From positions 1 to 64,000 of the forward strand of contig NZ_JBJHDO010000013.1 in NCBI RefSeq assembly GCF_050958605.1: a stretch of DNA of 64,000 nucleotides, given 5' to 3'. The number at the start of each line of letters is the position of its first letter. The stretch's first letter is position 1. Positions 1 to 9,285 of the stretch are shown here, piece by piece. Under the pieces are notes generated by a model. That model was given only the letters and a program-made list of their open reading frames with translations. It did no database searches and was not told where the DNA came from. This DNA comes from G016756615 sp050958605. GTDB lineage: Bacteria > Pseudomonadota > Alphaproteobacteria > Rhizobiales > Rhizobiaceae. Both the position numbers and the translations under genes were made by a program.

Positions 1-101
1 TCGAGATATCTTCTCTGACAAATGTCGCCACGCCGGGCGCAGAATATGGAAAAGACGTAGGCGAAGGCCTATATAAGGGTGCGTCACCCTTTCAGAGTTG
101 A

Positions 102-178
<77 letters not shown>

Positions 179-191
179 ATTGCAAATGTAA

Positions 192-218
192 AAGCCCCGC
201 CCTTGTGGCGGGGTTTTT
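192..218 (+). terminator. rho-independent terminator of tRNA-fMet
   Basis: GCCCCGCC and GGCGGGGT form a strong stem with a short CTTGT loop, followed by a T run (GTTTTTG). It sits directly downstream of the tRNA. Confidence 0.85.
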
Positions 219-510
219 GCGTTCTGGGATGTTCGACAATCCGCCGTGACCCGGGTAGCCCGAGGCGAGAGTGCAGGCCGGTTGCCCGGCCTGCCCGACA
301 AAGGCGCATGCTTTCAAGTCTGCTTCAATGCCGCGGCCGCCAGCCCGGCCAGCAAAGCCGACCGATCGGCAGGTTGACGTTCCGAATGCCGACCACTTCG
401 CCTGGACGAAATGGCATGGGGCAAACGGAGAACCATGGCCGCTCCCTCACCTCCGGGGCCGGCCGGAAGTAGGATGACCTGCCATTTCCTTGATCTTCCC
501 ATGGTGGAGC
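219..510. other. intergenic, no gene recognised
   Basis: This stretch between the tRNA terminator and the end of the cytochrome c gene has only short open frames with biased, shadow-like composition. I see no convincing coding signal, RNA or repeat. Confidence 0.5.
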
Positions 511-903
511 TCATCGCGCGAGCTGTTTCAGATAGGCGATGACATCGCTGATGTCCTTCGGGCGGGAAACCCCGGAAAAGGACATCCAGCTTCCCTTCAC
601 CTTCGCCTGCGGGCTTTTGATGAAAGCCGCCAGTTCGTCTTCGTCCCACACGAGTCCTGCCGCGCCGGCCGCGCGCATCGCCTCCGAATAGGGATAGCCA
701 TCCGCGACTCCGGCTTTGCGGCCGACGATGCCCACCAGCGATGGCCCGCGCCTGGCCTCGTCGACGCTTTCGGCGTGGCAGATCAGGCACTTCTTGAACA
801 GTCTCTCGCCCGCCGCGACGTTGCCGGTCTGGGCTTGGGCACTCGGTAGGCTGACAAGGAATACGGTCGTCGAAATCGAAACGGTGCGCAAGAAGGCGCG
901 CAT
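511..903 (-). CDS. class I cytochrome c, periplasmic
   Basis: A 130-residue single-haem cytochrome c. Residues 1-24 form a signal peptide ending SAQAQ. The haem motif CLICH is at 39-43 and a plausible axial Met is M107 (SWMSFSG). The size and the motif GPSLVGIVGR match soluble cytochrome c2/c550-type electron carriers of alphaproteobacteria, acting between membrane complexes in the periplasm. The ATG start has AGGAG seven bases upstream. It stands alone, with no oxidase or dehydrogenase gene beside it, so its redox partner cannot be read from context. Confidence 0.9.
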   Translation of the reverse strand: MRAFLRTVSISTTVFLVSLPSAQAQTGNVAAGERLFKKCLICHAESVDEARRGPSLVGIVGRKAGVADGYPYSEAMRAAGAAGLVWDEDELAAFIKSPQAKVKGSWMSFSGVSRPKDISDVIAYLKQLAR

Positions 904-1139
904 GGCGATGCTCCTGGTTGATCGGACGACGCTCCCCTACTTCCTCAACAATGGTCGAGGTCAAGCTCCAGAAGCCATCGCTGGGAGCGACAGCCGGCCA
1001 CCAACCAATTGAGATTGTTCTTCTTTCCTGATGGTTCGCCGCTCATGCGACATTTTCGCCGGAAACGAAGAAGCAGCAGCTCGAAGGCCAGGGGTACCGA
1101 AAAGCGGATGTTGACTATCGGAGCGGCGGGCCCGTGCAG

Positions 1140-1670
1140 TCAGCGCACCGTCTCGAACAAGCCCTGATAATCGACCACCAGGCCGCGGTCATCGACCTCG
1201 ATGTCTGCCTCGAAGCCGTTGGCGGCACCGAGGTCCAAATACCGCCAGCGATTTTGCCCGAGGGTGGCATAACGTTGCCTGGAGGGCTCCATGCGCATCG
1301 AAGGCAGGTCCACGTACAGCGTGGTCAATTCGCCCGACCCCTTGAGCAACAGCATGGCCAGTGTGTTGCAAAACGGCGTTGCCGACAGATCGACCTCGTC
1401 GCATCCGGCCAGGTCTGGCCTCTCCTGTCCGTCGACGCGCCAGCCGCTCGCGATCCGCTCGATTCTCATCTCCCGTCGTGTCGGGCTGGTGAGGCGGAGA
1501 TCGAGATCCCGTGTCCGCATGTCCGGGTAGAGACGCCACATGTAAGACATGCCGAATGCATCTTCGCCGGCGTGCACGATGGTCGACAGGGCCGAGAATC
1601 CATCGGCGTCGGAATCAAGTTGGAAGACTTCCAGTCCAGGCTCGTCGCGTCTGCGCCAAATCCGTTTCAT
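1140..1670 (-). CDS. putative glycolipid-binding domain protein
   Basis: A 176-residue soluble protein without a signal peptide. It opens with a WRRRDEPGLE-type segment and contains VDGQERPDLAGCDEVDLSATPFCNT, which resembles the PF06475 (Glycolipid_bind) family. The family is named from structural resemblance to lipoprotein-localisation folds and its cellular role is not established. The gene is monocistronic by spacing, with about 160 bp to the next gene on the same strand. The family assignment comes from memory of the conserved central motif; the function is unknown. Confidence 0.75.
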   Translation of the reverse strand: MKRIWRRRDEPGLEVFQLDSDADGFSALSTIVHAGEDAFGMSYMWRLYPDMRTRDLDLRLTSPTRREMRIERIASGWRVDGQERPDLAGCDEVDLSATPFCNTLAMLLLKGSGELTTLYVDLPSMRMEPSRQRYATLGQNRWRYLDLGAANGFEADIEVDDRGLVVDYQGLFETVR

Positions 1671-1829
1671 CGCTTCGCCGCCGCTCTTTCGGCCTCGCCG
1701 TTCGACGCCGGGCAGTTTGGCATGTGACCAACTGTGTGAACAGCCCGCCGCTGAAACTATGCGGGTGTGCGGCGTGCTCGAAATTCCCTGGGGAACTGCC
1801 CTGGACCGTCGACCGGTCTCTGACTGGAC

Positions 1830-2471
1830 TCACGGCCGGTCGGCAAAGACGGCGTCATAGGCCGTGATAATGCGGCGGGCTTTCTGGCGAACCGTCTCGG
1901 CACTGTCGCCGGGCGCGTAGAGGTTGGTGCCGAGGCCGAAAGTGCCGACGTCGATCTTCTTGAATTCCGCGAAGGACTTCTCGGAGACCCCGCCGACGAC
2001 GCCGATGACAGTCTCCCTCGGCAGGATGGCCTTGATCGCCGCGATACCGCTGGCGCCCAACACGCTGCCCGGAAAGAACTTCAGCGCCGAGGCGCCGCAC
2101 TTCACGGCAAGCAAGGCCTCGGTCGGCGTGAAGACGCCGGGCATGGTGAGCATTCCGTGTTCCGATGCGCGGGCGATCACGCCGGGGTCGATGTTCGGGC
2201 TCACCAGGAGCCGCCCGCCGACTTCGGCCAGCCGGTCGACCTGCTCGGGCTCGAGCACGGTTCCCGCGCCGATCACACATCTGTCGCCGAAGGCTGCGGC
2301 AGCGCGGCGGATCGAGGTGAAGGGATCGGGCGAGTTGAGCGGGATCTCCGCGAGCTCGAAGCCTTCCTCGACAAGGACGCCCACGACCTCCGCGGCTTCG
2401 TCAGGCGTGATGCCGCGCAGGATTGCGACCAGCGAGCGCCGCAGCGCAGGCCATGCGATAGGAGAGGCCAT
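1830..2471 (-). CDS. dgoA: 2-dehydro-3-deoxy-6-phosphogalactonate aldolase (KDPGal/KDPG aldolase family)
   Basis: A 213-residue class I aldolase that cleaves 2-keto-3-deoxy-6-phospho sugar acids to pyruvate and glyceraldehyde-3-phosphate in the cytoplasm. The AILRGITPDEA motif (about 17-26), E42 in AEIPLNSPDP, and the Schiff-base Lys131 in ALKFFPGS are present; the ILRG..PDE..EI form is typical of DgoA rather than Eda. A longer in-frame extension exists, but the ATG at 2471 has AGGGAAGA just upstream. It lies 150 bp downstream of a tartrate/malate dehydrogenase gene on the same strand, so a sugar-acid role is likely, though no galactonate kinase or dehydratase is in view. Confidence 0.88.
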   Translation of the reverse strand: MASPIAWPALRRSLVAILRGITPDEAAEVVGVLVEEGFELAEIPLNSPDPFTSIRRAAAAFGDRCVIGAGTVLEPEQVDRLAEVGGRLLVSPNIDPGVIARASEHGMLTMPGVFTPTEALLAVKCGASALKFFPGSVLGASGIAAIKAILPRETVIGVVGGVSEKSFAEFKKIDVGTFGLGTNLYAPGDSAETVRQKARRIITAYDAVFADRP

Positions 2472-2624
2472 GTCTTTCTTCCCTTGCGAAGCGATGGCGG
2501 TTCGATAGCCCATCCGCTGCACCGCTGCAAAGTGCCATCCAGGAGAAAGGTTCTGGCTTTGAACGAACAGGCGAGGACCGTTCGGCAGGACATCGGCGCC
2601 GCTTGGCACGAACGTGGCTGCTCA

Positions 2625-3695
2625 TCAGCCGGTCAGCGCTTCGGCGATAGCCTTGCCGCAGGTGACCGTGTCGGCATCGCCGCCGAGATCGCGCGTGCGC
2701 AACGCCTTGGACGGCAGCACTGCTTCGATCGCCTTTACGATGGCCGCGGCCGCATCGGCATGGCCGAGGTGGTCGAGCATCATCGCACCCGCCCAGATCT
2801 GCCCGATAGGGTTGGCGATGCCCTTGCCGGCAATGTCTGGCGCCGAACCATGGACCGGCTCGAACAGCGAGGGGAAGCGCCGCTCCGGATTGATATTGCC
2901 CGAGGGCGCGATGCCGATGGTGCCGGTGCAGGCAGGGCCGAGATCCGAAAGGATGTCGCCGAACAGGTTGGAGGCGACGACCACGTCGAAGCGATCGGGG
3001 TTGAGCACGAAATGCGCGGCGAGGATGTCGATATGGTACTTGTCCCAGCGCACGCCGGGATAGTTCCGCGCCATCGCTTCGACGCGCTCATCCCAATAGG
3101 GCATGGTGATGGAGATGCCGTTGGACTTCGTCGCCGACGTCAGGTGCCTGGCCTCGCGCCGGCCGGCCAGCTCGAAGGCGTAGCGCAGGATCCGGTCGAC
3201 ACCGATGCGGCTCATCACCGTTTCCTGGATGACCACCTCCCGTTCGGTGCCGGCGAACATCCGCCCGCCGATCGAAGAATACTCGCCCTCGGTGTTCTCG
3301 CGCACGATATAGAAATCGATACTGCCGGGCACGCGGCCGGCGAGCGGGGTGGGGACGCCGGGCATCAGCCGGACGGGGCGAAGATTGACATATTGGTCGA
3401 ATTCACGACGAAACTGCAGGAGCGAGCCCCAGAGGGATATGTGATCGGGAACGGTATCGGGCCAGCCCACAGCGCCGAAGAAGATCGCGTCATGCCCGCC
3501 GATCCGCTCCTTCCAATCCGGCGGCAACATCGCGCCGTGCTTGGCGTGGTAGTCGCAGGACGCGAAGTCGAAGTGTTCGAATTCGAGGCCGATCCCAAAT
3601 TTCGCGGCGGCGGCCTCGAGGACCCTCAGTCCCTCGGGCACGACCTCCTTGCCGATGCCGTCGCCTGGAATGACCGCGATCCTGTGCTTGCTCAT
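2625..3695 (-). CDS. tartrate/D-malate dehydrogenase family (isopropylmalate dehydrogenase fold)
   Basis: A 356-residue NAD-dependent beta-hydroxyacid oxidative decarboxylase. The N-terminus IAVIPGDGIGKEV, the central ENTEGEYSSIGGR, and SNLFGDILSDLGP with its catalytic Asp pair define the family. The GEYSSIGG form favours TtuC/DmlA (tartrate or D-malate) over LeuB, in which that loop differs. I chose the ATG at 3695; a longer frame runs back through a terminator hairpin and is not credible. It sits downstream of a class III aminotransferase but is separated from it by that terminator, so it probably has its own promoter. Confidence 0.85.
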   Translation of the reverse strand: MSKHRIAVIPGDGIGKEVVPEGLRVLEAAAAKFGIGLEFEHFDFASCDYHAKHGAMLPPDWKERIGGHDAIFFGAVGWPDTVPDHISLWGSLLQFRREFDQYVNLRPVRLMPGVPTPLAGRVPGSIDFYIVRENTEGEYSSIGGRMFAGTEREVVIQETVMSRIGVDRILRYAFELAGRREARHLTSATKSNGISITMPYWDERVEAMARNYPGVRWDKYHIDILAAHFVLNPDRFDVVVASNLFGDILSDLGPACTGTIGIAPSGNINPERRFPSLFEPVHGSAPDIAGKGIANPIGQIWAGAMMLDHLGHADAAAAIVKAIEAVLPSKALRTRDLGGDADTVTCGKAIAEALTG

Positions 3696-3727
3696 GGCAT
3701 CTTTCCCCGGTGCGGATCTAAGGAAGA

Positions 3728-3754
3728 ACGGCGCGGCGGTTGCCGCCGCGCCGT
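3728..3754 (-). terminator. rho-independent terminator after the aminotransferase
   Basis: ACGGCGCGGCGG and CCGCCGCGCCGT form a perfect 12-bp stem with a 3-nt loop. On the minus strand TTCTTCCTT follows. It lies 18 bp after the aminotransferase stop. Confidence 0.8.
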
Positions 3755-3772
3755 CAAGCTCCTCGTGGTTCG

Positions 3773-5155
3773 TCAGTAGGCGGGCTGCCCGGCGGCGATC
3801 CACTCCGCAGCGTCGTCAAGCGTGCGCTCGAAGGCCTGCACCATGTCCTCGATCTGGCTTTCCGTGATGATCAGCGGCGGGCAGAAGGCGAGCGTGTCCA
3901 GGATGTTGCGAACGATCAGGCCGTGATGATGGGCGCGCGCGAAGACATAGGCGCCGACCTTGCCGGGCGTGTCGAAGCGCGCTTTCGTCGCCTTGTCGGC
4001 CACCAACTCGACGCCGGCAATAAGGCCGACGCCCCTGACTTCGCCGACCAGCGGATGCGCGTTGAGATCGCGCAGCCGTTTTTGCAGGACGCGGCCCATC
4101 GCGGCGGCATTTTCGATCAACCTTCGTTCTTCCAGGATCGCCAGGTTCTCCAGCGCGACCGCCGTGGCGACGGGATGGCCGCTCGCGGTGTAGCCATGCC
4201 CGAACGTGCCGATTTTGCCGCTGTTGTCGGCGATGACCTTGTATATCGCGTCCGACATGATGACCGCTGCCAGCGGCTGATAGGAAGAGGTGATCTGTTT
4301 GGACACCACGAGGATGTCGGGCTTGATGCCATAATAGTCGCAGCCGAAGGTCGTCCCGAGACGGCCGAAACCGGTGATCACCTCGTCGGCAACGACAAGA
4401 ATATCATGGCGGCGGCAGATCTCCTGAACCTTCTGCCAGTAGCCCTCCGGCGCCGGCAACACGCCGCCGGCCGACATCAGCGGTTCGCCGATGAAGGCGG
4501 CAATGGTCTCGGGGCCTTCTTCCCGGATGACGGCCTCGAGTTCGGCCGCCAGGCGATCGACGAATTGGGCCTCGGTTTCGCCGGGCTGGCCGAAGCGGTA
4601 GTAATGCGGGCAGGTCAGATGACGCACGGGGATCGCCGGCAGGTCGAAATCGCGGTGGTTGTTCGGCAGGCCGGTCAGGCTCGCGGCCGCCACGGTCACT
4701 CCGTGATAACCCTGGGTGCGGGCCAGGAACTTCTTCTTCGCCGGGCGACCGAGGGCATTGTTGTAATACCAGACGAGCTTGATGACCGTGTCGTTGGCTT
4801 CGGAGCCGGAATTGGTGAAGAAGACGTGCGACAGCCCTTCCGGTGCCATCTCCGCGAGCTTCTCGGCGAGCGCGATTGACGGCAGGTGCGATTTGTGGGC
4901 GAAGGTGTGATAGTAGGGCAGCTTCTCGAGCTGCCTTGCAGCCGCCTCGACAAGCCGCTTCTCGCCGAAGCCGACTGCCACGCTCCACAGGCCGCCCAGG
5001 CCTTCGATGTAGCGCTTCCCCTGGTCGTCGAAGACATAGATGCCTTCGCCGCGCTCCATGACGATCGGTCCGATCTCCGCATGGCGTACCGCGTCGGTAT
5101 AGGGGTGGAGCTGGTGCGCAATGTCGCGCGCGGCGGTGGAATTCGGTCTGGACAT
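3773..5155 (-). CDS. class III PLP-dependent aminotransferase
   Basis: A 460-residue fold-type I aminotransferase. It has the phosphate-binding NSGSEAND motif (115-122), the PLP-ring Asp257 in VVADEVITGFGR, and the Schiff-base Lys286 in LVVSKQITSSYQP. It is closest in feel to the omega-amino acid/beta-alanine or putrescine--pyruvate transaminases; family members use diverse amino donors, so the substrate cannot be read here. The length is normal and the fold complete. A perfect hairpin terminator follows its stop. The 244-bp region upstream shows no gene. Confidence 0.85.
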   Translation of the reverse strand: MSRPNSTAARDIAHQLHPYTDAVRHAEIGPIVMERGEGIYVFDDQGKRYIEGLGGLWSVAVGFGEKRLVEAAARQLEKLPYYHTFAHKSHLPSIALAEKLAEMAPEGLSHVFFTNSGSEANDTVIKLVWYYNNALGRPAKKKFLARTQGYHGVTVAAASLTGLPNNHRDFDLPAIPVRHLTCPHYYRFGQPGETEAQFVDRLAAELEAVIREEGPETIAAFIGEPLMSAGGVLPAPEGYWQKVQEICRRHDILVVADEVITGFGRLGTTFGCDYYGIKPDILVVSKQITSSYQPLAAVIMSDAIYKVIADNSGKIGTFGHGYTASGHPVATAVALENLAILEERRLIENAAAMGRVLQKRLRDLNAHPLVGEVRGVGLIAGVELVADKATKARFDTPGKVGAYVFARAHHHGLIVRNILDTLAFCPPLIITESQIEDMVQAFERTLDDAAEWIAAGQPAY

Positions 5156-5399
5156 GGATCTACCTCGCTAATCGAATTTCAGACGCCGGCTCCGTCATGC
5201 CGGCTGGCTTATCACGGTCGACGACCGGCTGCTGCTCATCCTCTTATAGGCGCTGCGGATCGTCGGGATAATCGTCCACCGTTCCTATCCCTATTGGCCA
5301 ATGTGCCGCACATGGCGGCCGGGTGGGCGCAGACGATATAGCAGAACAAGAAGGCTGGTGAGATTCCGATCGTGCGGCCGAAGCACACTCGTCGGGGTG

Positions 5400-7016
5400 T
5401 CACGGGCTAACGACAATCTCGCCTTCGATTCGCGTCATCTCGAAATCGCTGATCAGGATATCGAGGCGGATCTTCCAAGTTCCAGGCAGGGGCAGGACGA
5501 GATCCGTGACGCGCCAGCTTCCATCCGTCGCCTTCGCGGCCTTGCGCCTGATCGGTTCGACGCCGGCGCCGGGATTGGAGAAGACGAATGTGACCTCCTT
5601 CGCGTCGAGGAGACCGAAATCCCCCGTCATGATCGCGGCCGAGGCCGTTACAGGCCCGATGCGGCCGGGGGTGATCTCGACATCGGCCATGGCCTTGGCG
5701 GCATGGATGTGCGTGGAAGCGGGCTGCGCGCTGGCGATAGCGATCGCGCGTGGCGGCGGCGTGAAACGCCAACCCGCCGCCACAGCGCAGATGGTCAGGA
5801 TGACAAGCGACTCGACGGCGATCGAGCGGACAAGCCTTCGCACGGCGGCCGGCTCACCGGCTTCAGAGGGAGCCGTGAATTTCCAGCGATTTATCGCGGC
5901 GAGCAGCAGGAGGATCGAAACAAGCACCAGCTTGACGAGGAGCAGCTTGCCGTAGGCGGTTTCGACGAGGGCGCGGGGCTCCTCGACCTGTATGACAGCC
6001 AATATGACGCCGGCAGTGGCGAGGGCACATACGGCATAGGGAATGACCGCCGAGAAGCGTCGGAGCGCCGCAGCGCCGCCGGGCCCGCCCGAGCGCAGCG
6101 ATATGCCGAGAGGCATGAGCGCGCCGGCCCAGAATGCGATCGTCGCGGCATGCACGAACACCGACGGCCGCGTCAGCCATTGCGGTTCGGCGGCGCCGGC
6201 ATGCCCGCTCAGGCTCAGAGCGGCGGCTCCGCCCAGAAGGCCGCCGAGCGAAAGCGACCGTCCCAGGATCTTCGCTTCCGGCATCAGGGCGGCGGTTGCC
6301 GCCGCCAAGGCGATCATCATGACAATGACCGTCCTGCCGTAACTCGTTTCCAGTCCAGATCGCCAAACCGACGGATCGAAGGAGCTGGAAAGAGGGACAC
6401 CCAGCGCATCCAGTCCCTGAAACCCGGCCGAAGCGATGGTACCGCCCACGCCCAAAGCCAGAGCGCCAGCCACCAAGTTCCGGCCTGCCTGTTCTCCTCC
6501 CAGGAGCCAGTGGAAGGCGAACACTCCGCCGACTCCGAAAAACAGTCCGAGATAGAGCGCGACCCTGCTCGACCAAAGCCCGGTGCGAACGTCCCGGTTG
6601 CCGGGCTCCACGGATTTCAGTGGCGAGGCGCTCGTTTCGCCTACGGAAAAGACGACCGACCCACCGACGGGATGGCCGTCTTCGGAGACGACACGCCAGG
6701 AGAGGACATGCGTGCCGCGATCCAGAGTGCCGGGCATCTCGATCTCGACCTCGCGATCGCGCAGCCGGAAGGAATCGAGGATGGAAGCGCTACCGTCCGG
6801 CTTTACCAGCCGCAGGGCGAGAGGCGAAACGGGCTCGCTGAACGAAAGGGTGAAGAGGGCCGGCGGCGCATCGACGACCGCGCCGTCGCTGGGCCGGGTC
6901 GCGACCAGCGATGCATGCGCGGCTGCCCCGGTTGTCAGGCAGAGCCAGGCCAGCCCAGCGAGCATCATGGCGCGCATTGCCATGATCAACGATATCGCGC
7001 GGCCGAATGCCATCAT
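5400..7016 (-). CDS. CopC-CopD fusion, copper resistance/uptake membrane protein
   Basis: A protein of about 538 residues joining a periplasmic CopC domain to a CopD multi-helix membrane domain. After a signal peptide ending GAAA, the mature N-terminus begins with His (HASLVATRPSDGAVV), which supplies the CopC Cu(II) site; SEDGHPVGGSVVFSVG is the second CopC signature. About eight hydrophobic helices follow, and a C-terminal beta domain (DVEITPGRIGPVTASAAI) resembles the FixH/YtkA-like tail of long CopD proteins. The ATG pair at 7016/7013 has AGAGG upstream; a frame starting at 7190 overlaps the ycnI gene and is rejected. It is the last gene of a copper operon with YcnI, PCuAC and DUF2946. 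Confidence 0.88.
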   Translation of the reverse strand: MMAFGRAISLIMAMRAMMLAGLAWLCLTTGAAAHASLVATRPSDGAVVDAPPALFTLSFSEPVSPLALRLVKPDGSASILDSFRLRDREVEIEMPGTLDRGTHVLSWRVVSEDGHPVGGSVVFSVGETSASPLKSVEPGNRDVRTGLWSSRVALYLGLFFGVGGVFAFHWLLGGEQAGRNLVAGALALGVGGTIASAGFQGLDALGVPLSSSFDPSVWRSGLETSYGRTVIVMMIALAAATAALMPEAKILGRSLSLGGLLGGAAALSLSGHAGAAEPQWLTRPSVFVHAATIAFWAGALMPLGISLRSGGPGGAAALRRFSAVIPYAVCALATAGVILAVIQVEEPRALVETAYGKLLLVKLVLVSILLLLAAINRWKFTAPSEAGEPAAVRRLVRSIAVESLVILTICAVAAGWRFTPPPRAIAIASAQPASTHIHAAKAMADVEITPGRIGPVTASAAIMTGDFGLLDAKEVTFVFSNPGAGVEPIRRKAAKATDGSWRVTDLVLPLPGTWKIRLDILISDFEMTRIEGEIVVSP

Positions 7017-7086
7017 CAGGGGCGCCTCTTTCTTTCCGAAGGGGAAAAGCCGGCGCTTGTCGCGCCGGCCCATGGCTTCGATGGCT

Positions 7087-7617
7087 TCAATGGCCGCCGG
7101 TCTTTTCCAGCAGCAGCACGCCGGGTGCGGGAAGCTCGAGGTCGTCGGCCGACTGGCCAGCCGCGGGGATCTCGATCCACCGCTCGGCAAGGCCCCCCGG
7201 ACATTCCTGCACGACCGGGAAGTACAATGTTTCGCCGGCCTTCAGATCCGTCGTCAGATAGCCGCGCAGCACGAACTCGTCATACTCGTCGTCGCCGAGA
7301 TTGCCTCCGCTCCAGACGACCTCCTTGACGCCTTCGCCGGTCGGGGTCCCGTAATAGTCGTATGTTTTGGCGTAGGCGCCACGGATTTTCTGAAGCTGCC
7401 AGCCGGGCTTCGGCTGGGGCTTCACCGCTATCACGCCCTCGGGGATTCGAACGCGCACCACATTGGTGGGCTTGCCTTCGCAGCCATGCGGCACGCGCAA
7501 CACCGCCTTGTAGGTGGAACCGACCGACGCCTCCTTGCCCTCCAGGGTGACGTGGGCGAGCGCTGCGCCGCTGCCGAGCATCAGCACCGCCGCCGAGGCT
7601 ATCCACTTTTTGAACAT
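7087..7617 (-). CDS. YcnI family (DUF1775) copper-associated periplasmic protein
   Basis: A 176-residue secreted protein. Its signal peptide ends SGAALA, giving a mature N-terminal His (HVTLEGKEA) that in YcnI proteins ligates Cu(II) together with a conserved Trp and Glu. The motifs VPHGCEGKPTNVVRVRIPEG, KPGWQLQ and VQECPGG are typical of the family. The ATG at 7617 was chosen because the upstream frame lacks a signal sequence. The gene sits between the PCuAC chaperone and the CopC-CopD fusion on the same strand, the usual bacterial copper-handling arrangement, with a 70-bp gap to the next gene. Confidence 0.9.
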   Translation of the reverse strand: MFKKWIASAAVLMLGSGAALAHVTLEGKEASVGSTYKAVLRVPHGCEGKPTNVVRVRIPEGVIAVKPQPKPGWQLQKIRGAYAKTYDYYGTPTGEGVKEVVWSGGNLGDDEYDEFVLRGYLTTDLKAGETLYFPVVQECPGGLAERWIEIPAAGQSADDLELPAPGVLLLEKTGGH

Positions 7618-7801
7618 CGCATTTCTCCTTTGAAGGATGGCTGCCGCCGCAAGGTCTGCGTCGGCGGCGCTTTGATTTTGTGAAGGGGGCCCGAGCCTGT
7701 TTTCATCGCGCGTTTCAGCCGCGCGCCAGCTTTCGACGCGCCGCAACGCGAGACGTTACTTCCCCGGGTGGAAATGGCGTCCGCGAAGCGTCGTTCGCGC
7801 C

Positions 7802-8356
7802 TCAGCCTCCGTGGCTGCCGTGACCTGCCTTGTTGCCGGTGATCGAGTCGACGCTGAATTCCACGTCGATTGCGCCGGCTTTCTCAAAGGTGAGCGTCCC
7901 TTTGAAGGTCTCCCCCCGCTTCGGATTGCGCTCGAGGCCCATGAACATGATATGGACACCGCCCGGCTCGAGACTGGCTTCGCCACTGGACGGGATCTCG
8001 AGACCTCCGGCCAGGGGCCGCATCGTCATGACACCCTTGTCGTCCACGGCCATCTCGTGAATTTCGGCCTTTCGGGCGATCTCAGCGGTTACGGCAATCA
8101 GCTTGTCCGCGGCCGGGCCGTGGTTCTTCAGGACGACATAACCTGCCGCCACCTTGGCACCTTCCGGCGCGGCCCGGGACCAGGGACGGACGATCTCGAT
8201 TTCACCGGCCCTGAAGTCTTGCGCCCACAAGCCATGTGCCATGGCGAAGGGAAGGGCGAGAGCGAAACCGAAGATGCCGAGGCGCCCTTTGAGGCATTTC
8301 GAGGTTTCGAATGGAAAGGCGGAGATGCGCGCTGTGGCGCTTGTGAAGGATTGCAT
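7802..8356 (-). CDS. periplasmic copper chaperone PCu(A)C
   Basis: A 184-residue PCuAC-domain protein. A hydrophobic leader (about 26-46) ends GLWAQ. The copper-binding His/Met pattern is visible: EIHEMAVDDKGVMTMRPL and then PGGVHIMFMGLE. The C-terminus GHGSHGG adds His residues that may also bind metal. PCuAC proteins deliver Cu(I) to cytochrome oxidase CuA/CuB sites in the periplasm. GCAGGAG lies just upstream of the ATG at 8356. It is the second gene of the copper operon. Confidence 0.9.
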   Translation of the reverse strand: MQSFTSATARISAFPFETSKCLKGRLGIFGFALALPFAMAHGLWAQDFRAGEIEIVRPWSRAAPEGAKVAAGYVVLKNHGPAADKLIAVTAEIARKAEIHEMAVDDKGVMTMRPLAGGLEIPSSGEASLEPGGVHIMFMGLERNPKRGETFKGTLTFEKAGAIDVEFSVDSITGNKAGHGSHGG

Positions 8357-8442
8357 TTGACGTACTCCTGCGGCGCCGCTGGCCATGAAGGGCAGCCGGC
8401 GCGTATGCCGACGATCTGACATGCCGCATGAAGCGGCTTTGG

Positions 8443-8832
8443 TCAGGCGCGCGAAGGAGGAGCGCGGGGGCTTCCGGGATCGTGTTCGAGAGCGGCTCGC
8501 GGAGCTATCTCCGCAACAGGGCCGAGAGGCTCGGCACCCATAGGCAGCGGGTTCGCGACATGGGAGAATAACCGGGCTGGGAGGAAAGCCGGCGCGAACA
8601 TGCTGCACGCTGCCGTGCAGCAATCTGACAACGGGGTTTTATCGTGCCCTGCAGGCCCTTGCTCGCCGTGATCGGCGCTGGTGATGCAGAGCGGATTTCC
8701 GAAGATGTCGAGCGGGGGTCCCTTGGGACCCGCTCCTAGGGCAAGGGCTCCGACCACCGACTGGAGAATGAGGATGTAAGCCGCGGCAAGCGCGACTACG
8801 AAGCTCCTTCCGTTTTTTCGGCAGTGTTCCAC
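8443..8832 (-). CDS. DUF2946-like small membrane or secreted protein
   Basis: A 129-residue protein with an N-terminal hydrophobic segment (about 11-33) and a Cys/His-bearing region (ITSADHGEQGPAGHD, then CCTAAC) like the DUF2946 family, which is repeatedly found upstream of copper chaperones. The start is GTG at 8832. It is 86 bp upstream of the PCuAC gene on the same strand and is the likely first gene of the copper operon. The biochemical role is unknown; metal binding is inferred from the Cys/His content and the neighbours. Confidence 0.65.
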   Translation of the reverse strand: MEHCRKNGRSFVVALAAAYILILQSVVGALALGAGPKGPPLDIFGNPLCITSADHGEQGPAGHDKTPLSDCCTAACSMFAPAFLPARLFSHVANPLPMGAEPLGPVAEIAPRAALEHDPGSPRAPPSRA

Positions 8833-9027
8833 CTTCGTGCCTCACCGGTCGCATCCTATGTACCAGCTTGCCACTTCGCGCAAAAGGGCGTCCGCCGGTC
8901 CGATGTGTCGCAGGTTCAGGGACAGTGCGCTGCGGCTGGTTTCGCCAGCAATCAACGTTGGCGATTGGCGAGAGCGAAGATGACGTCGGAGCTTGCGCGA
9001 ACGGTCAATCCTTACTTGGCCGTTGTA

Positions 9028-9234
9028 TCAAACGTCCAATTGCCGCGCTTCCGAAGGCAGCATGATCGGGATGCCGTCGCGTACGGGATAGGCGAGAAGG
9101 GCCGACTTGGAGATGAGCTCACAGTTCTTCGCGTCCCAGGTCAGCGGACCCTTGGTGAGCGGACAGGCCAGGAGTTCCAGCAGCTTGACGTCGACCATCG
9201 GCTTGCTTTCTTCCTTGGCCATCTCTTCATCCAT
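9028..9234 (-). CDS. Trm112 family protein
   Basis: A 68-residue protein with the Trm112/YcaR signature LLELLACPLTKGPLTWD, then LLAYPVRDGIPIMLPSEAR. Bacterial members are small partners of methyltransferases or are uncharacterised. The start at 9234 or at the ATG at 9222 (MAKEESK) are both possible. It follows the LON-domain gene by about 50 bp on the same strand, as in many rhizobia. Confidence 0.9.
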   Translation of the reverse strand: MDEEMAKEESKPMVDVKLLELLACPLTKGPLTWDAKNCELISKSALLAYPVRDGIPIMLPSEARQLDV

Positions 9235-9285
9235 TTCTTCGTTTCGTCCGCATCGGCGCGGCGACGCCTTCGGCCACGGAATGGC

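Noticed and set aside
2157..3779. 540-codon plus-strand open frame
   Set aside because: It is antisense to the aldolase and dehydrogenase genes, which have clear motifs; long antisense frames are expected in GC-rich DNA, and its translation has no domain.
5301..7328. 675-codon plus-strand open frame
   Set aside because: Shadow of the CopC-CopD gene; Arg/Gly/Asp-rich translation with no recognisable domain.
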